From positions 1 through 21,657 of the forward strand of contig JANDWE010000133.1 of NCBI GenBank assembly GCA_024330325.1: a stretch of DNA of 21,657 nucleotides, read 5' to 3'. The notes below the pieces were generated by a model. That model saw only the letters and a list, made by a program, of their open reading frames with translations, searched no databases and was not told the origin of the DNA. The stretch's first letter is position 1, and each line of letters starts with the position of its first letter. This DNA is from Candidatus Nanosynbacter colneyensis (GTDB taxonomy: Bacteria > Patescibacteriota > Saccharimonadia > Saccharimonadales > Saccharimonadaceae). Position numbers and translations under genes: made by a program. This document shows positions 13,686 to 21,507 of the stretch, in pieces.

Positions 13686-14975
13686 ATGCAATTATTCAAA
13701 CATCTCTTAGAAAAAATTCTCGGTTCTTATGTAAAAAAATATCTTAAATCTCATCCTGACGCCAAGCTAATTGCCGTAGTTGGCAGCGTTGGTAAAACTA
13801 GCGTAAAATCAGCAACCGCCACTGTTCTATCAGAAAAATTCACCGTGCGCCATAGTCGTGGCAATTTGAATACAACCTTAAGTGCGCCGCTGGAAATCTT
13901 AGGCATAGACGGACCAAAAAACGCCAAATCTCCCCTAGCCTGGTTAAAAGTCTTTTCCTCGGCGCGCGCCACCATAAAAAATCCTGAATCGCCAGATGTA
14001 ATTATTCAAGAATGCGGCATTGATTGCCCTGGTGAAATGGCTACTTTTATGCGCTATATTCAGCCCGACATTGCCATAATTACCTCTGTTGCTCCTGAGC
14101 ATATGGAGTTTTTCAAAAATATGGATACGGTAGCTCATGAGGAATTGTCCATCGGCCAAGTCGCTAAAAAAACCATCTTCAACCTTCACGATATCGATGA
14201 AAAATATCATAATCTCATAGTTGGAAATCGCGTGAGTTACGGCGACGAATCCGCTGATGTTTTCCTAGAAATTAAAAAGACCACAGACACTGGTTGTATT
14301 GTCAATCTAAAACACTCCGAGGAAACTTCTCAGGATATAAATATTTCTGTATTGGGCAAACACAATATTCGCTCAATCACTGGCGCAGCGGCAACAGGAT
14401 TGGCTTGCGGAATGAATATTGAAGAAGTTGCGGCGGCTTTAACAAAAATCAAACCAGTTTCAGGTAGAATGAATATTTTACGCGGCATACGCGGCTGTAC
14501 ATTGCTGGACGACACCTACAACGCCAGTCCTATTGCCATGGAAAATTCACTAAAAACGCTCTATTCCATCTCTGCCGATCATAAAATTGCCATATTGGGC
14601 GATATGAATGAACTGGGCGAAACATCTGAACTAGAGCATAAAAAAATCGGCGAAATTTGCGACCCAAGCCAATTAGAGTTGCTTATCACTGTCGGTAAAA
14701 TGTCAAAAAAACACCTCGCACCAATTGCTGAAAAAAATGGCTGTAAAGTAATTTCTTTTGACACGGCGCTTGAAGCTGGAGAATTCCTGAAAAATAGCGA
14801 CATTAAAGATACGACAATTCTATTCAAAGGCTCGCAGGGCGGCATTTACCTTGAAGACGCCGTGAAAGAATTACTGCTCGACCCAAGCGATGCAGAAAAA
14901 TTAGTTCGCCAATCACAAAGCTGGAAACAGATTAAAGCGAAATTTTACGACTCTTTTTCTCAATCTCAGAAATAA
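13686..14975 (+). CDS. MurF-like Mur ligase lacking the N-terminal substrate domain
   Basis: A peptide ligase of the Mur family (429 residues), closest in motif pattern to MurF, which adds D-Ala-D-Ala to the UDP-MurNAc tripeptide in the cytoplasm. The P-loop is G33-SVGKTS, followed by RGNLNTTLSAPLEIL, QECGIDCPGEM, the Mg-site region VAPEHMEF, GKHNIRSITGAAA, SGRMN and the MurF-type LDDTYNASPIAMENSL. Canonical MurF has about 100 residues before its P-loop; here there are about 32, so the usual UDP-substrate-binding domain is missing or replaced by a short helix. It probably makes cell-wall precursor, but substrate use must differ in detail. The start follows an extended -10 by 6 nt. Its 3' end overlaps the convergent MurE-like gene by 44 nt. 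Confidence 0.85.
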   Translation: MQLFKHLLEKILGSYVKKYLKSHPDAKLIAVVGSVGKTSVKSATATVLSEKFTVRHSRGNLNTTLSAPLEILGIDGPKNAKSPLAWLKVFSSARATIKNPESPDVIIQECGIDCPGEMATFMRYIQPDIAIITSVAPEHMEFFKNMDTVAHEELSIGQVAKKTIFNLHDIDEKYHNLIVGNRVSYGDESADVFLEIKKTTDTGCIVNLKHSEETSQDINISVLGKHNIRSITGAAATGLACGMNIEEVAAALTKIKPVSGRMNILRGIRGCTLLDDTYNASPIAMENSLKTLYSISADHKIAILGDMNELGETSELEHKKIGEICDPSQLELLITVGKMSKKHLAPIAEKNGCKVISFDTALEAGEFLKNSDIKDTTILFKGSQGGIYLEDAVKELLLDPSDAEKLVRQSQSWKQIKAKFYDSFSQSQK

Positions 14976-16248
14976 TTTCCTGAACGACCTTCTTGTCATT
15001 CCACGGAATTCGCTTGCCATTCACAATTCGGTACTGCTCATGACCCATGCCCGTAATCAGAATCGTATCGCCACGAACAGCCGACTTCAAAGCCTGATAA
15101 ATCGCCTGTTTTCGATCAGCAATTTCCGTCATCTTATGAGCCTTCTTCGTTCGCTCAATTCCCTGGCGAATCATTGCCCGAATTTCATCTGGATTTTCGT
15201 TATAACTTTCCTCGTCAGTCAGGAAAATTCTATCTGCCAAATTAGCCGCCAGTTCGCCCATAATCGGACGCTTTGTCTTATCTCTGTCACCACACGCACC
15301 AAACACCAAAGTTAATCGCCCCTTGGTAATTTTATGAGTGGTTTTTAGCAATTTTTCCAGCGCATCTGGTGTGTGCGCATAATCCACAATAATATCAATT
15401 CCAAGCTTATTTTCTACTCGCTCGAATCTTCCAGGAATCGCTTCCAAATTCGCCACGCCCTCTTGGATATCTTCCAGCTTTATTCCCAATAAATATGCCA
15501 ACGACACTGCAGCCGACATATTCATCACGTTAAATTCGCCAGGCAAATTAGTCGCCAACTCCAAATGAGTTTGATGATCAATCAGTAAACTCGCCTCTGT
15601 TCCCTTTTTATACAACTTAATGTGCGTTAAGTGGGCTTCAGCTTCCGGATTCGTTCCGTAAGTCATTTTCTCGCCAGAAGCTGTAAACTTATCAAAATAT
15701 TCAAACCACTCGTCATCACGATTCAGCACGATATATTTCGGCTTTTTCTCAAACAACTTAGCCTTAGCTGCCGCGTAAGCTTCCATCGTTTTGTGATAAT
15801 CCAAATGGTCTTGAGTCAAATTAGTCATCACCGCCGCCTCAATTGGTACGCCGTCAAACTTATGCTGTGATAAAGCGTGACTTGTTGCCTCTAAAATCAC
15901 ATATTCCACACCTTCGCGCTGAGCTGTTTGGAAAAAGCTAAACAGCCTCGCTACAGTCGGCACTGTCGCATTCAAATCATTTATCTTTTCCTTGCCAGCA
16001 ATTTCAATCACCGCCGTCGTAAATAATGCAGTCTTAAAGCCAGCCTCTTTCAAGATTTCATTGATATAACAAGCAGTCGTAGTTTTCCCGTTCGTCCCTG
16101 TTACTGCAATAATTCTCAAGCCACGAGCTGGATTGCCATATCTTAGGCTAATCATCTTCGTGCGCGCAACTCTATAGGCGTTTTCGGTTTTTTCCAAAGC
16201 TCCTTGAGGTAGCGTTTTTCTAGCAATTTTTACCAACTCGTTTTTCAT
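14932..16248 (-). CDS. MurE-like UDP-N-acetylmuramyl-peptide ligase, N-terminally short
   Basis: A Mur ligase (438 residues from ATG 16248) expected to add the third amino acid of the peptidoglycan stem peptide. Motifs: P-loop G51-TNGKTTT, LEATSHALSQHKF (119-131), NLTQDHLDYH (143-152), the K162 position corresponding to the carbamylated lysine in AAAKAKLF, PGRFE (272-276), VDYAHTPDALE, FGACGDRDKTKRP (316-328) and ITGMGHE. The N-terminal UDP-binding domain is absent (P-loop at residue 51 rather than about 110). The substrate motif that reads DNPR in DAP-adding MurE is TDEESYNENP here. Starts at 16257 and 16248 are both possible; the 16368 extension runs into tsaD on the other strand and is rejected. 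It is divergent from tsaD and overlaps the MurF-like gene tail to tail. Confidence 0.86.
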   Translation of the reverse strand: MKNELVKIARKTLPQGALEKTENAYRVARTKMISLRYGNPARGLRIIAVTGTNGKTTTACYINEILKEAGFKTALFTTAVIEIAGKEKINDLNATVPTVARLFSFFQTAQREGVEYVILEATSHALSQHKFDGVPIEAAVMTNLTQDHLDYHKTMEAYAAAKAKLFEKKPKYIVLNRDDEWFEYFDKFTASGEKMTYGTNPEAEAHLTHIKLYKKGTEASLLIDHQTHLELATNLPGEFNVMNMSAAVSLAYLLGIKLEDIQEGVANLEAIPGRFERVENKLGIDIIVDYAHTPDALEKLLKTTHKITKGRLTLVFGACGDRDKTKRPIMGELAANLADRIFLTDEESYNENPDEIRAMIRQGIERTKKAHKMTEIADRKQAIYQALKSAVRGDTILITGMGHEQYRIVNGKRIPWNDKKVVQEIISEIEKKSRKISL

Positions 16249-16272
16249 AATACCCATTTTACCACTTATATT

Positions 16273-16281
16273 TGCTATAAT
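16273..16281. promoter_or_regulatory. Shared divergent promoter between the MurE-like gene and tsaD
   Basis: On the + strand TGCTATAAT ends 8 nt before the tsaD ATG at 16290 (leaderless configuration). Read on the minus strand the same bases give TATTAT at 16283-16278, a possible -10 towards the MurE-like gene; TAAAAT at 16261-16256, 7 nt before ATG 16248, is an alternative. Confidence 0.55.
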
Positions 16282-16289
16282 AAAAACAA

Positions 16290-17360
16290 ATGAGGATTTT
16301 GGGAATTGAATCCAGTTGCGACGAAACAGCGGCGTCAATAGTTGAAGATGGCGAACGCTTGCTTTCAAATGTCGTCAATTCACAAATTGATATTCACGCA
16401 GAATACGGCGGAGTTATTCCAGAAATTGCCGCTCGCAGCCACTTGGAAGTTGTAAATCCCGTCATTAAAAAAGCTTTATCTGACGCAAATTGCACTTGGG
16501 ATGATATTGACGCCATCGCCGTTACTTACGCGCCGGGGCTTATTGGCTCGCTATTAATCGGCACTCTCGCCGCTAGAACTCTCGCTATTATTCACAATAA
16601 GCCGCTCTTTAAGATTCATCACGTAGAAGCTCACGTGTACGCCAATTTTATCAATAAGCAATCTGACAATTTATCTCTAACATTGCCGAAACAGCAGCCG
16701 TCATTCCCTATGCTTTCGTTGATCGTTTCAGGCGGGCATTCACAACTTGTCCTATTCAAAAATCACGGTGATTATCAACTTATCGGACAAACCCAAGACG
16801 ACGCGGTTGGCGAAGCGTTTGATAAAGTCGCTAAAATCATCGGCTTGCCATATCCTGGCGGCCCAGCCATCGCTAAAGCTGCTGAGCTTGGCGATCCACA
16901 CGCGTTTCACTTACCTATTGCTAAATTATCCGGCGATTACGATTTTTCCTTCTCTGGGCTTAAGACAGCCGTTTTGAGAGCCGTTCAGCACGAAGTCGGT
17001 AAAGACTTCACTTTTCCCTCTCATGAGCTTCCAGCACTCGTAGATTACGAATTACGACGTAATATGGCGGCGAGTTTCCAGTATACAGCCATAAAAACTC
17101 TCGTAAATAAAACCAAGAAGGCGTTTGACAATTTCCAACCAGCTTCCGTTGTAATCGCTGGCGGAGTCGCAGCTAATCAAGAATTGCGCCGTCAATTACG
17201 CGAAGCTTTGCCAATTGACATCGAATACGCCCCTATTCAACTCTGTACAGATAACGCCGCAATGATTGCTACTCTCGGTTATTTCAGATCTCAAATTGAC
17301 GAACCAACAGATCCATACGATCTGGAAGTTCAGCCAAGCTTATCAATGACAGCAATATAA
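16290..17360 (+). CDS. tsaD: tRNA N6-adenosine threonylcarbamoyltransferase TsaD
   Basis: Catalytic subunit of the universal t6A37 modification of ANN-decoding tRNAs; it transfers the threonylcarbamoyl group with TsaB/TsaE partners, not seen here. The 356-residue protein begins MRILGIESSCDETAASIV, has the metal-binding H111-x3-H115 (HHVEAHVYA), the nucleotide loop SGGHSQLVL, DDAVGEAFDKVAK, GLPYPGGPAI, FSFSGLKTA, GGVAANQELR, and CTDNAAMIA near the end. The start is 8 nt after an extended -10 and matches the conserved family N-terminus. A FemX-like gene follows 18 nt later in the same direction, probably in one operon. Confidence 0.97.
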   Translation: MRILGIESSCDETAASIVEDGERLLSNVVNSQIDIHAEYGGVIPEIAARSHLEVVNPVIKKALSDANCTWDDIDAIAVTYAPGLIGSLLIGTLAARTLAIIHNKPLFKIHHVEAHVYANFINKQSDNLSLTLPKQQPSFPMLSLIVSGGHSQLVLFKNHGDYQLIGQTQDDAVGEAFDKVAKIIGLPYPGGPAIAKAAELGDPHAFHLPIAKLSGDYDFSFSGLKTAVLRAVQHEVGKDFTFPSHELPALVDYELRRNMAASFQYTAIKTLVNKTKKAFDNFQPASVVIAGGVAANQELRRQLREALPIDIEYAPIQLCTDNAAMIATLGYFRSQIDEPTDPYDLEVQPSLSMTAI

Positions 17361-17378
17361 CGTTGTGAGGATTACAAC

Positions 17379-18305
17379 ATGAATCAACATTTTCTACAAT
17401 CATCAGCCTGGGAAAAATTTCAACAATCGCTCGGTCGAAAAGTCTTTCACAACAGAGGTGAAGGATGGGAATATTTCGCAATATTAGAGCATGGCACGGG
17501 CAATTCTCGTTTGTATTGCCCCTTCGGTCCAACCGCTATTAACGAAGAATCATTACGATTGGCGCTAAAAGACTTAGCAGAGCTCGGCAAAAAACTTGGC
17601 GTAACTTTCCTTAGAGTCGGACCAATTAAACCCATCTTTTCTAAGGTGTTATCTGATGAGAATTGGAAAAAAGCCACTTATGTCCATCTACAACCAGAAT
17701 ATACGCATATTATTAATCTCCAGCAGCCAGAGGAAGAAATCATAGCAAGTATGGCGCAGCCCGTAAGGAATTGTTATAGGAATTATCACAAAAAAGGCGT
17801 AACTATTCATCAATCTCAAAACCCGGACGATATTAAATATTTTCTAGAATTGATACACGAAGTTGCCAAACGAACCGGTATGTCGCCGCACCCAGATTCA
17901 TATTTTCATAAGCAAGCTGGTTCCCTACTGCCATCAAAGGACGCCTCATTTTGGTATGCAACATACGACAATAAAGTAATTGCTACTGCCCTATTTTTCG
18001 ACTCAAAAACAACTCGAATTTATGCACATGCAGCAGCAAATTCTACACCAGAATATCGCAAACTTAACGCTGGAACTGCCCTGCTCACCGAAGCGATAAT
18101 CGATGCAAAACATCGTCAAATGGAGAAAGTCGATTTATACGGAATTGCGCCTGAAAACGCACCAAAAAATCACCAATGGGCTGGCTTTACGAAATTTAAG
18201 CGATCATTCGGCGGCGAAGATATTTATTCTGGGTCAACTTGGGAACTCCCCCTAAAGCCACTTCAATATTGGCTATATCGAGCATATCAAACGATTAGAA
18301 AATAA
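17379..18305 (+). CDS. FemAB/FemX family peptidoglycan bridge aminoacyltransferase
   Basis: A 308-residue protein of the FemAB superfamily (double GNAT fold), which adds amino acids from aminoacyl-tRNA to the lipid II stem peptide to form interpeptide bridges. Supporting features: N-terminal LQSSAWEKFQQSLG, central VRNCYRNYHKKGVTI, then the family-like AHAAANSTPEYRKLNAGTALL and the C-terminal YGIAPENAP, GFTKFKRSFGG and the final LYRAYQTIRK. No tRNA-binding coiled-coil arm is seen. GTGAGG (17365-17370) lies 8 nt before the ATG, so unlike tsaD it has a ribosome site, as expected for a second operon gene. With the two Mur ligases nearby it forms a cell-wall cluster. The amino acid added is unknown (Gly, Ala and Ser donors occur in the family). 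Confidence 0.88.
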   Translation: MNQHFLQSSAWEKFQQSLGRKVFHNRGEGWEYFAILEHGTGNSRLYCPFGPTAINEESLRLALKDLAELGKKLGVTFLRVGPIKPIFSKVLSDENWKKATYVHLQPEYTHIINLQQPEEEIIASMAQPVRNCYRNYHKKGVTIHQSQNPDDIKYFLELIHEVAKRTGMSPHPDSYFHKQAGSLLPSKDASFWYATYDNKVIATALFFDSKTTRIYAHAAANSTPEYRKLNAGTALLTEAIIDAKHRQMEKVDLYGIAPENAPKNHQWAGFTKFKRSFGGEDIYSGSTWELPLKPLQYWLYRAYQTIRK

Positions 18306-18337
18306 CCTTATTTCACCCATCGCACCGCATAAATTTG

Positions 18338-18346
18338 TGGTATAAT
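18338..18346 (+). promoter_or_regulatory. Extended -10 promoter of valS
   Basis: TGGTATAAT with no clear -35. Transcription would begin near 18353 and give an unusually long leader for this window, about 114 nt before valS. Confidence 0.6.
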
Positions 18347-18466
18347 TAAGATGTAATATAAACATGTGGAGAAATTAGAGGATTACATATTTAAGGGCTT
18401 TTGCACGTGAAAAGCTACTTTGTTTTCTTTTGTCTTTTTTCACATGAAAAAACCATGGAATAACTT
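18347..18466 (+). promoter_or_regulatory. Structured valS leader with terminator-like hairpin
   Basis: GCTTTT (18397-18402), 7-nt loop and AAAAGC (18410-18415) form a short hairpin followed by a T-rich run (18419-18440), resembling an intrinsic terminator upstream of the gene. A second inverted repeat TTTTTTC-ACAT-GAAAAAA (18435-18452) follows directly. CACGTGAAAA (18404-18413) and CACATGAAAA (18441-18450) are near-identical repeats. No T-box sequence (AGGGTGG-type) is present. Attenuation of valS is a plausible inference; no ligand or leader peptide is evident. Confidence 0.45.
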
Positions 18467-21022
18467 ATGCAGCTAGCTAAACAATACATACCAAACGATT
18501 ACGAGCCAAACATTTACGCCCTCTGGGAAACTAGTGAGGCTTTAGAGCCAACAGGGGTAGGCAAGCCATATTCAATCATTATGCCACCACCTAACGCTAA
18601 CGGCAATTTACATATTGGACATGCTCTTGATATGAACCTGAAGGATATTCTGATCCGCTATCACCGAATGAAGGGTGACGACGCCGTATTTATTCCAGGC
18701 GCCGACCACGCTGGGTTTGAAACTTGGGTTGTGTATGAAAGGGAATTGACGAAGCAAGGGAAGAGTCGCTTCGATTTTTCACGTGACCAATTGTATAGTC
18801 AAGTTTGGAATTTTGTACAAGAAAAACGCGGCAATATGGAGCTGCAATTGCGCGCGTTAGGTGTTAGTGCATCATGGAAGCATTTGACATTCACTCTGGA
18901 TGATAAAGTCATCAACACTGTGTACGATACGTTTAAGAAAATGTGGGACGACAACTTGGTTTACAGGGGTGAGAGGATTGTTAATTACTGTACCAAGCAC
19001 CAAACCAGCTTTGCCGACATCGAGGTAGAACATAAGAACGAGAAAGGGAAGTTGTGGAAAATAGCTTACCCGACGCTAGATAAAATTGGCGAGATTATCG
19101 TAGCTACTACGCGCCCAGAAACTATGCTCGGCGACGTTGCCGTGGCGGTTCATCCAGACGATGAGCGATACAAAAAATTGATTGGAACTCGCATTTTACT
19201 GCCAATTGTTGATAAGGAAATTCCTATTATCGCGGACGAATACGTCGACATGAGTTATGGTACCGGTGCGGTTAAGATTACGCCAGCGCACGACCCGAAC
19301 GACTTTGAAATTGCAAAACGTCATGATTTACCTATAGAGTCAATTATCAGCCCAGAAGGGAAGATGATAAACGTGCCAGCGCAGTTCTTAGGATTAACAC
19401 CAGTAGAAGCTCGCGCTCGAGTTTTGGAAGCGCTGGAGGCGCTAGAGCTACGTCGCGGTGAAACTGAAATTGAACACGCCGTTGGACATTGCTATAAGTG
19501 TGGTAGCGTAATTGAGCCAATGATTAAAGAGCAGTGGTTTATTAAAACGCAATCACTCGCACAGCCAGCAATTGACGTGCTTAAAAAAGAAGAAATTACT
19601 TTTTATCCAGCATCCAAGCGTAAAGAACTTATCGCATATCTTGAGCAATTGAAAGACTGGAATATTTCACGACAAATTCCATGGGGAATACCAATTCCTG
19701 CGTTTGTAAATGAAAACGACCCTAAGGATTGGATATTTGATACTCGCACCAACGAGCAGAGTATTGTTGTAAATGGCACAACATATATTAGGGAAGAGGA
19801 TACCTTTGACACTTGGTTCTCATCTGGTCAATGGCCATACATCGTAACAGATTACTTAACTGGAGGCGATTTAGCTAATTATTTCCCAACTGACATGATG
19901 GAAACTGGTATGGATATTATGCGCGCATGGGTTTCTCGAATGATCATGCTTAGTCTATACCGAACAGGGAAGTTGCCGTTCAAAGAAGTTTATCTGCACG
20001 GAATGGTTAATGACGAACATAACCAAAAAATGTCCAAGTCTAAAGGTAACGTTATCAATCCAATGGAATTGGTTGCGGAATTCGGATCTGACGCAACGCG
20101 TATGGGAGTTATCGCTGGGCGAGCGCCAGCTCAAAGTCAGGCCTTCAACCGCGGCTCTGTCATCGCTGCTCGCAACTTCTGCAATAAGCTATGGAATATT
20201 GCCAGGTTTGTCGAAGCTCAGATTGGCGATAATCACCAAATTGTCGACTTAGAGCCGCAAACTCCGGCCGATCACTGGATTATTCGCCAATTGAACGACG
20301 CCGCCAACAACATCGCTGTTCGATTAGAGCAATATCGCTTCTCAGAGGCATCAGAAACTGTTTATCACACCATCTGGGACGACGTGGCCGACTGGTACAT
20401 TGAATCGTCTAAAACCGCGATCAATCGTCCGTTATTATCTTGGGTTTTGGCAACTTCCCTGAAAATCGCTCATCCATTTGCGCCGTTTGTTACAGAAACA
20501 ATTTGGCAAACGCTTAATTACACCGACGGTATTTTGATGCGTGAAGCTTGGCCGACCCCAGAAAAATTCGATCCTATTGCTGCTGAACAATTCGAGCAAC
20601 TTAAACTCTTGGTTGCCGAAGGTCGCTGGGTGATTGCTGAACTGCCAGGGAATAAGAAATATCGATTGCTATACGGCAACGACAGTCTTATCGCCGACAA
20701 TCAAGACACAATTAAGCATCTTATGCGGCTTGAGGCAATTGAACACACCGACCCACCACGTGGACTGAGATTGGCGGCGGCAAACAGGGAAGCGTGGCTA
20801 GATATTGATAGCGAAACTCTGTACCAACATCAGGAAAATTTGGAAATGCGCCTAGCCGAAGCACGTCAGAAATTGGCGGGATTAAAGAAGCGCCTGGAAA
20901 ATCCGACTTACGTTGAGAAGGCTCCAGCTCACCTTGTCGAGGAAACTCGCGAGCAATTAGCCGAGCAAGAAAAAATCATTACTCGGCTTGTTTCGGAACT
21001 GGAAGTGATTAGCTTAAAATAG
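18467..21022 (+). CDS. valS: Valyl-tRNA synthetase
   Basis: Class I aminoacyl-tRNA synthetase (851 residues) charging tRNA-Val in the cytoplasm. The start MQLAKQYIPNDYEPNIYALW is typical, followed by the HIGH motif H49-IGH (NGNLHIGHALDMNL), the editing (CP1) domain with TTRPETMLGDVAVAVHP and the conserved GTGAVKITPAHDPNDFE, a zinc-type C342-x2-C345 (HCYKCG), and K521-MSKS (NQKMSKSKGNVINP). The C-terminus is the ValS coiled-coil arm (about 790-850). Length is usual for the enzyme. The ATG has only a weak GGA upstream. Its stop is one base from that of the convergent small gene. Probably a single-gene unit with a regulated leader. Confidence 0.98.
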   Translation: MQLAKQYIPNDYEPNIYALWETSEALEPTGVGKPYSIIMPPPNANGNLHIGHALDMNLKDILIRYHRMKGDDAVFIPGADHAGFETWVVYERELTKQGKSRFDFSRDQLYSQVWNFVQEKRGNMELQLRALGVSASWKHLTFTLDDKVINTVYDTFKKMWDDNLVYRGERIVNYCTKHQTSFADIEVEHKNEKGKLWKIAYPTLDKIGEIIVATTRPETMLGDVAVAVHPDDERYKKLIGTRILLPIVDKEIPIIADEYVDMSYGTGAVKITPAHDPNDFEIAKRHDLPIESIISPEGKMINVPAQFLGLTPVEARARVLEALEALELRRGETEIEHAVGHCYKCGSVIEPMIKEQWFIKTQSLAQPAIDVLKKEEITFYPASKRKELIAYLEQLKDWNISRQIPWGIPIPAFVNENDPKDWIFDTRTNEQSIVVNGTTYIREEDTFDTWFSSGQWPYIVTDYLTGGDLANYFPTDMMETGMDIMRAWVSRMIMLSLYRTGKLPFKEVYLHGMVNDEHNQKMSKSKGNVINPMELVAEFGSDATRMGVIAGRAPAQSQAFNRGSVIAARNFCNKLWNIARFVEAQIGDNHQIVDLEPQTPADHWIIRQLNDAANNIAVRLEQYRFSEASETVYHTIWDDVADWYIESSKTAINRPLLSWVLATSLKIAHPFAPFVTETIWQTLNYTDGILMREAWPTPEKFDPIAAEQFEQLKLLVAEGRWVIAELPGNKKYRLLYGNDSLIADNQDTIKHLMRLEAIEHTDPPRGLRLAAANREAWLDIDSETLYQHQENLEMRLAEARQKLAGLKKRLENPTYVEKAPAHLVEETREQLAEQEKIITRLVSELEVISLK

Positions 21023-21023
21023 C

Positions 21024-21365
21024 CTAACTCACACCTTCAAAATCAAGGTGATATCCGTCAAAAGTATGTTGACCACGAGCGGCATATTTTTGGCGTAATC
21101 GCTTCTTATCGTTATTTCGAGGTGTAGTTCGCGGTCGCGCTGAACCTTCTTTCAACACATTTGACAATTGAGCGTGTTCTGGATGAGTATGGGGCTTTGT
21201 TTCTGGCATTTTTATTTCACCCTCAACGTCACTTTGAACGCTATATGTTTTCCAAGATGACAAAAACGCTTTATCGACGTTGGTATCGTGCAGCAGCACA
21301 CCAAACGCTACATTCAGGCTGACAAACATAGTTGTAACGGTGAAAAACTGTTGTACTAAATTCAT
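21024..21365 (-). CDS. Hypothetical small membrane-anchored protein
   Basis: A 113-residue protein of no recognised family. Residues 6-26 (QFFTVTTMFVSLNVAFGVLL) are hydrophobic and could be a membrane anchor or uncleaved signal, though the N-terminus lacks basic residues. The remainder is polar with a basic patch (RPRTTPRNNDKKRLRQKYAARG). A near-consensus promoter lies upstream, and only a weak GAAAG sequence precedes the ATG. The gene converges with valS with one base between the stops. A surface or envelope role is possible but not shown by sequence. Confidence 0.65.
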   Translation of the reverse strand: MNLVQQFFTVTTMFVSLNVAFGVLLHDTNVDKAFLSSWKTYSVQSDVEGEIKMPETKPHTHPEHAQLSNVLKEGSARPRTTPRNNDKKRLRQKYAARGQHTFDGYHLDFEGVS

Positions 21366-21410
21366 TTTTATTCTTTCTTTTTTGTATCTATTTTTAGAAT
21401 ACTAATTACA

Positions 21411-21439
21411 ATGTTAGCATAAGCTTTGTTTTTTGTCAA
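21411..21439 (-). promoter_or_regulatory. Strong promoter of the small membrane-anchored protein gene
   Basis: Minus-strand TTGACA (21434-21439) and TAACAT (21411-21416), 17-bp spacer, with an extended -10 (TGC before TAACAT). The predicted leader is about 38 nt. This is the best -35 match in the window. Confidence 0.8.
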
Positions 21440-21494
21440 GTATATTTCCCAGCATAGAAATAGCCATCCTGAACTTTACAGAGAAAATGTTTAG

Positions 21495-21500
21495 TATAAT
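21495..21500 (+). promoter_or_regulatory. -10 element of the VanZ-family gene
   Basis: TATAAT lies 7 nt before the ATG at 21508, again the leaderless layout; no clear -35 at the usual distance. Confidence 0.5.
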
Positions 21501-21507
21501 GGGGTCT

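Noticed and set aside
16258..16368. An upstream start for the MurE-like gene
   Set aside because: It would overlap the tsaD coding region on the other strand, and the added residues resemble no Mur ligase.
18361..18466. A T-box riboswitch before valS
   Set aside because: No AGGGTGG-type T-box sequence or specifier stem-loop is visible.
18444..18476. A 10-codon leader peptide frame overlapping the valS start
   Set aside because: It has no ribosome site, contains no valine codon, and its ATG sits in an inverted repeat; chance occurrence is likely.
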